From Atherix ibis (Eukaryota; Arthropoda; Insecta; Diptera; Athericidae), in assembly GCA_958298945.1 (NCBI GenBank), contig OY282609.1, positions 61,290,220 to 61,354,219 on the forward strand: a stretch of 64,000 nucleotides of DNA, read 5' to 3'. The notes beneath the pieces are model-generated. The model ran no database searches. It was not told the origin of the DNA and saw only the letters and a list, made by a program, of their open reading frames with translations. A program made the position numbers and the translations under genes. Shown piece after piece: positions 57,392-64,000 of the stretch (the stretch's first letter is position 1; the number at the start of each line of letters is the position of its first letter).

Positions 57392-58473
57392 CAAGATCTG
57401 TTCAAAAAGTATCGCGAATTTTTTGTTATTTCATAAATTATTTATTTATTCATGAATATCTATTTTGTCTCCTTCAAAGTAATCCCCACCAGATATTATA
57501 CACTTGTGCCAACGTTTTTTCCAATTCTCGAAGCACTACGAAAAATCATTTTTTTGTGATCTCCTTCGAAGCCGTATTTATCTCCTCCATCGTAGCGTAG
57601 CGTCGTCCTTTCATGGGGCTCTTCAGTTTCGGGGACAAGAAAAAGTCACAGGGGCATTAACTTGCAGGTAATATTTCTTATTAACCGTTCTTTCCTGTGG
57701 TAAGAACTCATGATGTACCGCGCCCCTATAATCGAAGAAAACTGTAAGCAAAACCTTCACATTCGACCGAACTTGGTGCGCTTTTTTCGGTCTTGGCTCG
57801 TGGGGCAGCTTCCATTGGGATGATTGAGCTTTGGTTTCCACGTCATAACCATAAACCCATGATTCGTCAGCAGTTATAACCCTCTGGAGCAAATTTGGGT
57901 CGTCGCGGACAGAGTCCAACAGCTCCTTAGCAATGTTAATGCGATGCTGTTTTTGGTCGAAATTGGCACAAGCCAATCGATATGTTAAGTCCTGAGCAAC
58001 TTCTCTAATGGTGATTCGACGATTGGCCGATAGTATTTTCTTCACTTCATCAATGATTTCGTCTGTTGTTGCCGTGCTCCTGCGTCCGGCACGCTTTTTG
58101 TCGTTCACATCTTCTCGGCTCTCTGAGAACATTTTGTACCACAGATGATAAACGTTGCTTCGGTCCAAGGTAGCTTCACCATATGCCACAGTCAACATGC
58201 AAAATGCGTCCGCGTAATTAATTTTGTTTTTCACACAAAATTTTATACAGATTCTTTGATCCTTTTTTTGGAATGGGCAAAAATCGAAGACTAACCAAAA
58301 CACTTGCAAGCAAAGCAGCTGTCACAAATTAACTGAACATTCAAAATGACCGAACTTGTCCGCATAAGTGAGTATATATGTTTGCAACATAACGCCACAA
58401 AAAAAAAGTTGAAAATCGAATATACGTAACCCGCGGAAATTCAAAATTCCCGATACTTTTTGGACAGACCTTG
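57392..58473 (-). mobile_element. mariner family B copy B9
   Basis: Terminal repeats at both ends (CAAGATCTGTTCAAAAAGTA at 57392 after TA 57390-57391; right end 58473 before TA 58474-58475). 1.08 kb. One deletion removes the segment from YYLQV to the third catalytic Asp (about 57658). The N-terminal two thirds is the best preserved family B coding sequence in the window. Confidence 0.93.
57623..58309 (-). pseudogene. mariner B9 transposase, 228-codon open frame without start and active-site half
   Basis: The ATG of MDQRIC is mutated (KDQRICIKF near 58255); the open frame begins upstream in the leader. It covers both helix-turn-helix motifs (ADAFCMLTVAYGEATL; ITIREVAQDL, after which a short deletion removes SIGSCHSIF), FDQKQHRINIAKELLDSV, VITADESWVYGYDVETKAQ (first Asp, with Gly to Ala before it), RSNVKVLLTVFFDY and GRTVNK-like ERTVNKKYYLQV. 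It then crosses a deletion and ends. Second and third catalytic Asp are absent. Confidence 0.9.
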
Positions 58474-58475
58474 TA

Positions 58476-59323
58476 TATATATATTAGAAAATTTCATAAA
58501 AATAACATAAACTATTTGTTTACTTCTTATTTAAATTTATTTGTTGTCCTGAAAAGGACAAGTTTTATAAAAAAATTTCTAGTATTTTGTCAGTAAAACT
58601 TTTGCAAAAATATATTTGGTCGGATATGAGCAATATTTTTAGCACAGGATACAATTTTATTTAGAATTTTCGATAAAACTACCAAAAAAACTATTTGTAA
58701 AAGTGTATGAAAATTGAAAGTTTTTTAGACACAAAAAAAAAACAAATAAAAATTTTAAAACACTCAAAATAAACCCATGCAAAGAATTTTAATAAAAATT
58801 AAAAAAAAAAACCAAAATCTTTATGGCAGACACACAAAACCTATTTAAATAGTTGTGAATTTTTCTTCCAGCATCATTAATCATTGCGGGAACATCAAAA
58901 TTGTAACAAAATTGCTGGTAACAAGAGATACAAAAGAAAGCGACCAGATGAAAATCTGTGAGAAGATTGTTGCATCATCGATGATGGCGGCGTGCAAGTG
59001 CAGTGTGCAATGAGAAGTAATAAGAGCAGCAACAATAAGACAACACCATCGCAGTAAGCACTACTGTTGTTGGCATTGACCCAATAATCATTTCTAAGAG
59101 TTCTCTGTCAGCACCGGTCGTGCTCATCTGCGATCATATGGTATTATGTCATCACCCAGAGGTTTTCCTGCCTTCCCAGAGATAATATTCAAATTTTTCC
59201 TTTTTTTCCATTCATATTATTTCTTCTTTTTTACAAAATATTCAAAAAATGTGCCCTCCTTTTGCAAATGTATCGACAAATTTTATGCTAAACTCAAAAT
59301 CAAAAAATAAATAATTATTATTT
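58476..59323. other. non-repeat stretch with a less AT-rich core (58860-59190)
   Basis: The core differs in composition from its surroundings and matches none of the mobile families here. It contains the possible exon listed at 58872-59013. Confidence 0.45.
58872..59013 (+). other. possible short exon or conserved element (speculative)
   Basis: A pyrimidine tract with AG (TTTTTCTTCCAG, ending 58871) is followed by a frame open from 58873 to a TGA at 59011-59013 (46 codons, containing IINHCGNIKIV and MMAACKCSVQ), longer than usual for chance in this AT-rich DNA. I do not recognise the peptide. No partner exon is visible. Confidence 0.2.
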
Positions 59324-59325
59324 TA

Positions 59326-59499
59326 AAATTCATTTTTTGTGATCTTGTTCAGGTCCTCCTTCGATGCCGTCTTTATCTTCTCAATCGTAGCGTAGCGTCG
59401 TCCTTTCATGGGGTTCTTCCGTTTAGGGAACAAGAAAAAGTCACAGGCGCCCAGATTTGGGGAATACGGTGGCTGCGGTATTATTAGCGTGTTGTTTTA
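59326..59499 (-). mobile_element. mariner family B fragment B10
   Basis: A 174-bp piece of the C-terminal coding region on the minus strand: NNTLIIPQPPYSPNLGACDFFLFPK-type block with the third catalytic Asp, then MKGRRYATIE and KTASKEDLNKITKNE. No terminal repeats; both edges run into unrelated AT-rich DNA. Confidence 0.88.
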
Positions 59500-59500
59500 C

Positions 59501-61460
59501 TGCTTGATTTCGAGAAAAAAAACTGCTTGTGAACTGTAACAAAACTTTTGTAAGTTTTCCAAATAACAAGTCATAAACTTAGCGTTTGTTAGATAAAATA
59601 CAAAAAATACAATAAGAAAATTAAAAAGTAAAAAAAAAAAAAAATTTTTGGTGCATATAAATGGTACCTGCGGAGAAAAAAAATGTCAAAATATTTTTTT
59701 CCCCACTGAGATTAAGTATTTAATATGAACACCAACACGAATAGGAGCGAAGTAAATAGGAAAATACTGACTTTTATATAGAATTACATCGCCTATTACT
59801 TATATAAGAAAAAACTGAACTTAAAAAAAATTTCAGTCCTTGTTGCGACGGAATCAAATGTCATATTTTGAGTTCATATTCATATTTTCAAAATAAATAT
59901 TCCTTCTGGAAATCTTATAGAAAATTATAACTTGTCTTATAAAAAACCACCCCATCCTTTTTTATCGTCCATCTTTTTAAATATAAAAGAAAACAAATTA
60001 AATGTACAATAAATAAAACAGAGACATACTCCCAACTCCAGTAGACATAAAAAAGGTTACAAAAAAAAATTGTTAAAAATCCATTCAAGTCAGATGGTTC
60101 CCCAAACGAAAATATTTTTTGCAGAAAAAAATTTATTAAAAATGTATGCTTGGAAAAATATTATTGTACCATAATTCTGTTTAAATGTATGACATGTACT
60201 AACATTTAAACCCACGCCCCAAAAAAAATATTCAAAAAAAAGCATTTATAAATGCTATTTAATAAAATTTACATTGAGTAGCAAAAAGTAAAAAGATGTT
60301 ATAAAAGAAACAAATTACATATTAAAAAAAAATAGTATAAAAAATTTAAATAGTAAGAGAGAAATAAAAAAAACATTTAAGATAAAAAAAAATTAAAATT
60401 AGTGAAAAAAAGAATCTACAAAATATACCCTAAACTTCCTTAAATAACAAAAAAAAAACATCTACAAAATACGTAGTAAGAGTGTACCAAAAAAAGAAAA
60501 AATACGAGTACCCCGAAAAATATGTGAAAGGAAAATATATTGTCACCTAAATATATGCAAAATCCAAATCAAATATCCGAAAAATCCAAAATTTGTTTGA
60601 CATTCGGATTTTTGCACCAGGCGCTCAGTTTTTCAGAAAATAGGAGGAAAATATTTTCCACTGTATCTTAAAATTTGTTTTTCACTGTGAAAATGCCGGT
60701 TTTTTTTGGAAATTTTTTTTATGGTGTCATTGTACACTTTTATGCGAAGGTTTTACGATACATATTATCCTGATTGGAAGGATAATATACTTTCAGGATA
60801 AATTTTTGAACGCTTTTTTGAAAAAAAAATGCCTAAAATTTGTCGTGCTTTTTTCTTAAAATTTGATTTTTAGCATGAAAAAGAAGTTTTTTTTAGGATT
60901 TTTTTTTTGTGATGTCATTGCGCACATCAACTGAAGTTCCTCCGATCCATATTATTCTTATGGGAAGAGAAATGTCTTGACACCATAAATTTCTGTGGGT
61001 GTTTTTGAAAAAAAATGCGTAAAATTTTTGTTTGTTCTTCGAATTTGCTTTTGTCATGAAAAGTATAATTGCCTAAGGAAAATATTTTGCTATAATTCGT
61101 TGGTCCTAGCTGAAAAATAATAGACCTAAATTTTATAGAATATTTCATATGAAAAATAACATAAAATATTCGTTTACTTCTTGTTAAAAATTATTTGTAG
61201 TCCTAAAAAGGATAAATTTTTTAAAAATTTCAATAATGTCCTCCAGCGAGGACTTTGAAAAAAATTTACCAACAAAATTTGTTAGAAAAATATAGAAAAA
61301 TTGTTGTTTTTTTTTCTTAAAATGTGTTTTTACTACAAAAATGACGGTATTTTTTTGAAATTTTTTGTTGTGCCATTACGCAATTTCTGAAAATATTTGG
61401 AAAAGAATTATTATTTGTAATTTCTCTTTTCGAGCAAAAAAATTGCCTATATTAACACAC
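59501..61460. other. A-rich low-complexity stretch
   Basis: Dominated by A runs. 60640-61420 contains loosely repeated segments (TTTTTTGAAAAAAAA...GCxTAAAATTTG, and CATATTATCCT/AGGATAATAT near 60762-60787), which look like a diverged internal repeat with a period of about 200 bases. No gene. Confidence 0.5.
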
Positions 61461-61463
61461 TTG

Positions 61464-61535
61464 TCTTGCCCGTCCTCATGTATTTTTCAGAAACTAAGAT
61501 TATCTTGCCCGTCCTCATGTATTTTTCAGAAAACA
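61464..61535. repeat. 39-bp tandem duplication at the head of a retroposon
   Basis: TCTTGCCCGTCCTCATG starts at 61464 and again at 61503; the first 30 bases of each unit match. The second unit runs directly into the tRNA-like head at 61537. Confidence 0.92.
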
Positions 61536-61536
61536 A

Positions 61537-62054
61537 TGGTCAAGGTGACCGACTCACACTCGGTAGGTGGCGGGTTCGATTCCCGCTGCCGCCATCTCGG
61601 CATTGGTGCCGGGGTGAAAGGCCTGACTACAAGCCTTATAATATGTAGTCCGTATGGTCCCCCAACGTCACTGGAGGTTGCTTCGCTGGTCTGATAAGCC
61701 GCAAGCTATAAAAACCACCTTATCAAGAAACAGCACAAGAAGAATCAACCGGACCGTACCTCAGACAAGAACTCATTTGGCTTTCATCGTACTCAGGGCA
61801 AAAACCGTACCTCAGGCAAAAACCCAAGACCGTACCGCAGGCAAAAACCCAAAGGCAGAAGCAGATGAAAGAGAGTTCACGGAAGCATCCGGACCGTACC
61901 TCAAGACCGTACCTCAGGCAGGAACCCAGGGCAGAGGCAGACGGAGGAGAGTTAACGGAGTTTTCTGGTGCCGCTATGTGCTCCATAGGAGCGACTGTGT
62001 TCTCATGACTAAACATTTAACGCATGTACGTGTTAAAAAAAAAAAAAAAAAAAA
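61537..62054 (+). mobile_element. tRNA-derived SINE-like retroposon with poly(A) tail
   Basis: 61537-61594 folds like the 3' three quarters of a tRNA. It has a D-loop-like TGGTCAAGG, an anticodon arm CCGA-CTCACAC-TCGG, a T arm GCGGG-TTCGATT-CCCGC (61570-61586) with a consensus B box, and the acceptor end TGCCGCCA. The 5' acceptor strand and most of the A box are missing. A less AT-rich body follows, with repeated ACCGTACCTCAGGCA units, and ends in 20 A (62035-62054). This head-body-tail order is that of a SINE. No clear target duplication was found. Confidence 0.75.
61751..61925. repeat. ACCGTACCTCAGGC repeat units within the SINE body
   Basis: Five diverged units near 61752, 61805, 61831, 61893 and 61906, spaced unevenly, several followed by AAAACCCA or GAACCCA. 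Confidence 0.85.
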
Positions 62055-63394
62055 TTGTACAAAAAAAATGTAGAAAAATGAAAACCTGTCAAATAAATAA
62101 TAAAGATTATCAGCAAAAACTTTTACGAACTCTTGCGCGCGTTCGAAAAAAGGTCCTTTGAGGAATTTTTGCCTCTATACATAAGGATGGACGATTGTAC
62201 AGTATTTTTATCGACGGGATCCTAGAGCGTTATCGAGAATGCCCAGTTGTGGATAAAATTAAGCTCAATAGACTGGAAACTTAATCCGTATAGATGATGA
62301 AACTCCTTACCAGGTAGTTAACAGTCGCTTCATTTATGGTCTCAAAACAAGGGTGGACCAGCCTTCGGTGTAGAGAAGACGTTAGCCCGAATTTCGAAAA
62401 CATGTTCGGCGACGCAAAGACGGGACGTTTGGAGTTCGTTGACTCAGCAGGTCTAAACTCGATTTCTGGTTGCCGCATTATTTGATGAAACTCGATTTCT
62501 GGTTGGATATTTGTACAAATTACAAATTTGATATAAAAAGCTCTAATATTTTAAATATTTTGGGCTTTTTTCTTCAATTTCGTTCTTAGTTAAGTTTTTA
62601 TATTGACATTTATTTATAAAATACTTTGATTGAAATAACTTTCATATAACATAAATTATCTAAGATAATTAGACTTTCATATAACGTGTACATAGCTTAG
62701 CTTATATTATTTCTTAAAACAAGCTAAATATAGAAATTTTACCTACTATTAGAATAGTTTCTTTTGCGTTTCGCATTCCTAATATTTGTAGTTTCTTCAC
62801 GTCAAATCTATTTTTCATAAATCCTTTTGCCACCTCATTTTACTATAATTTTGTTATATAGTTTCGATTCCTCAATAGTATCCACTTGCTTTTCTCCTAC
62901 ATTATTTATAATATACTTCAGCTCTTCATAATGTAATTTTACTTGTAAATACTATAATCGCATTGAAATTTCTTCGTGGTTGTTTCACATTTATTTAACA
63001 ATATAATATATATTATATTTTGGCAAAAATTTCATTAATCTTCGGCTTAAGCTCTTGAATTGCCTATTTTATTCAGTTAGTATTTATTTTTCTAGTAGCA
63101 AAACTCTATAGAAAATAATGTTTATAGTAGAAGTAGTCGTAGTAATAGTAAATATTCGAATCAACAATAAGTATTATAGAAATTTTCTGAAACATTTTCA
63201 AATAGTTCTACTATCAAACTTAGATGGCTTTTCCCCCGATATTAGAAATTATATATAGCATTGCGCACAGAAACAAAAAATACTTTAATAAATAAAATAA
63301 TAAGAGCGTAATTTCCATCAAACAGAAAATCATATCAACCAGGTTCGGATAGTGCTTCTTACCACGCATATTTCAAGTTGAACTGAATAACTGC
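62055..63394. other. mixed stretch; unassigned less AT-rich block at 62110-62510
   Basis: 62110-62510 is clearly richer in G+C than the sequence after it and resembles old coding sequence; on the minus strand one frame ends in FIIYTD, reminiscent of an RNase H motif, but this is too weak to call. AAACTCGATTTCTGGTTG occurs twice (62454 and 62488). 62510-63390 is plain AT-rich DNA. Confidence 0.45.
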
Positions 63395-64000
63395 TCGTAA
63401 GTGTATATGGGTTGTATGAAAAATTGTAGCATATATTTTTGGGGACAGTCGAATTTGAAATTTTTTGTAACGAGTAACATACAATTCAGGAAGGAAAGGA
63501 ACATTAAGGGCTTGGTGGATCATATTATTATGCATATAATAGGAAGCATCAAATTTGGAACGCCTGGTTGCCCTCGAGAGATCAATATGGGTCTTATTAC
63601 TGTATTGTATTGTATATGAACAATTATTGGCGATTATGAGTTGTCTCTAGCGTCTATTCGAAATGTAGCGATGGTTTTTGAAAAAGGACTGTACATACTG
63701 AATCTACAGTCCTAAATGTAGGTGTGATTTTTGGCAAAGGGTAGAAGTAACATAAAAACTTGTTTGTTCGTTTCCTTTTATTATACACTTGCTATACCAG
63801 TTTTGACAGGAATCAATGTGGTTTTGTAAATTGAAGGAGGCTGTATTTGAGATTTTAAACATGACAGGATGACAGTACTATTAGCATATATAGCTGTAAG
63901 GGGAGAGTTATATCGTGCTTATAAATATTATACAGGACAGGGTCAAGAATGCTACCCTGAGGGACGTCAGAGACGAAATCGAATATCTCGGAGAATTCTA
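63395..64000 (-). mobile_element. decayed jockey-like non-LTR retrotransposon, continues past window end
   Basis: On the minus strand, 63800-64000 reads DVPQGSILDPVLYNIY, then in a shifted frame TAIYANSTVIL (counterpart of the YADD region). 63400-63620 reads DASYYMHNNMIHQALNVP and VTRYKKFQIRL. These align with DAPFYVRNTVIHRDLKVP and VSRYKKFRSRV of the jockey element at 43948-46166. Stops and frameshifts separate the pieces and the YADD is changed to YANS, so it is an old relic of a related but distinct element. Confidence 0.8.

Noticed and set aside
61537..61594. A functional tRNA gene (anticodon arm with CAC, clear T arm)
   Set aside because: The 5' acceptor strand and most of the D arm/A box are absent, and the segment continues into a repeat body with a poly(A) tail. 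It is better explained as the head of a SINE.
61654..62073. A 139-codon plus-strand frame over the SINE body as a protein gene
   Set aside because: It is made of the ACCGTACC repeat units and runs into the poly(A) tail; openness follows from the repeat composition.
1..64000. CRISPR array, prophage, operon or bacterial insertion sequence
   Set aside because: No regularly spaced direct repeats and no bacterial coding density; all transposases are of eukaryotic mariner or DDE_3 type.

Overview
This is eukaryotic, AT-rich, repeat-dense DNA. It looks like intergenic or intronic sequence from an insect, most likely a dipteran fly. The reasons are a load of mariner elements close to the Mos1/mauritiana group, jockey- and R1-clade non-LTR retrotransposons, very AT-rich unique DNA, and the recurring short motif ATACTCGTA/TACGAGTAT. 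I see no bacterial gene structure, CRISPR array, operon or rRNA. No host protein gene is certain; two short possible exons (12003-12035 on the minus strand, 58872-59013 on the plus strand) are flagged with low confidence.

By my reading roughly two fifths of the window is recognisable transposon. Family A (mauritiana-like mariner, full length about 1.25-1.28 kb, ends beginning CCAGGTGTATAAGC) has ten copies: <1-1149(-), 4855-5920(-), 5921-6992(+), 14209-15453(+), 18148-19407(+), 32728-33976(+), 35700-36850(+), 42214-43392(-), 47812-49042(+), 51069-52337(+). Family B (a second DD34D mariner, ends beginning CGAGGTCTGTTCAAAAAGTA) has about eleven copies or pieces: 8648-9476 and 9477-10392 (a fused pair), 21246-22091, 24069-25318, 26799-27647, 29226-30152, 31656-32310, 39450-40284, 52980-54692, 57392-58473, 59326-59499. 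Family C is an older, decayed mariner: 3300-4064, 18000-19870, 32311-32700, 38035-39445. A fourth mariner type (F, 53230-54115) is nested inside a B copy and keeps an uninterrupted catalytic-domain frame. A relic of a DDE_3-type transposase lies at 50600-51066.

Retroelements: a 5'-truncated jockey-clade element (43948-46166, minus) with a 48-nt poly(T) on the plus strand and a perfect 12-bp target duplication; a 5'-truncated R1-clade element (38124-39005, minus) with a 13-bp target duplication, inserted into a family C relic; a decayed jockey-like element running off the right edge (63395-64000, minus); and a tRNA-related SINE-like retroposon (61537-62054, plus) with a poly(A) tail.

How they work together: no family A, B or C copy here can encode an intact transposase, so the copies are non-autonomous or dead. 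The internal deletions are not random. Several family B copies share the same deletion junctions (loss of the second catalytic aspartate, loss of the helix-turn-helix), and two share the same inverted rearrangement giving about 0.2-kb terminal inverted repeats. Defective derivatives therefore seem to have multiplied after becoming defective, presumably mobilised by a transposase from elsewhere. Nested insertions order the events: C is older than A and R1, and B is older than F. Between the elements lie AT-rich stretches with no recognised genes, including three perfect short-loop hairpins.
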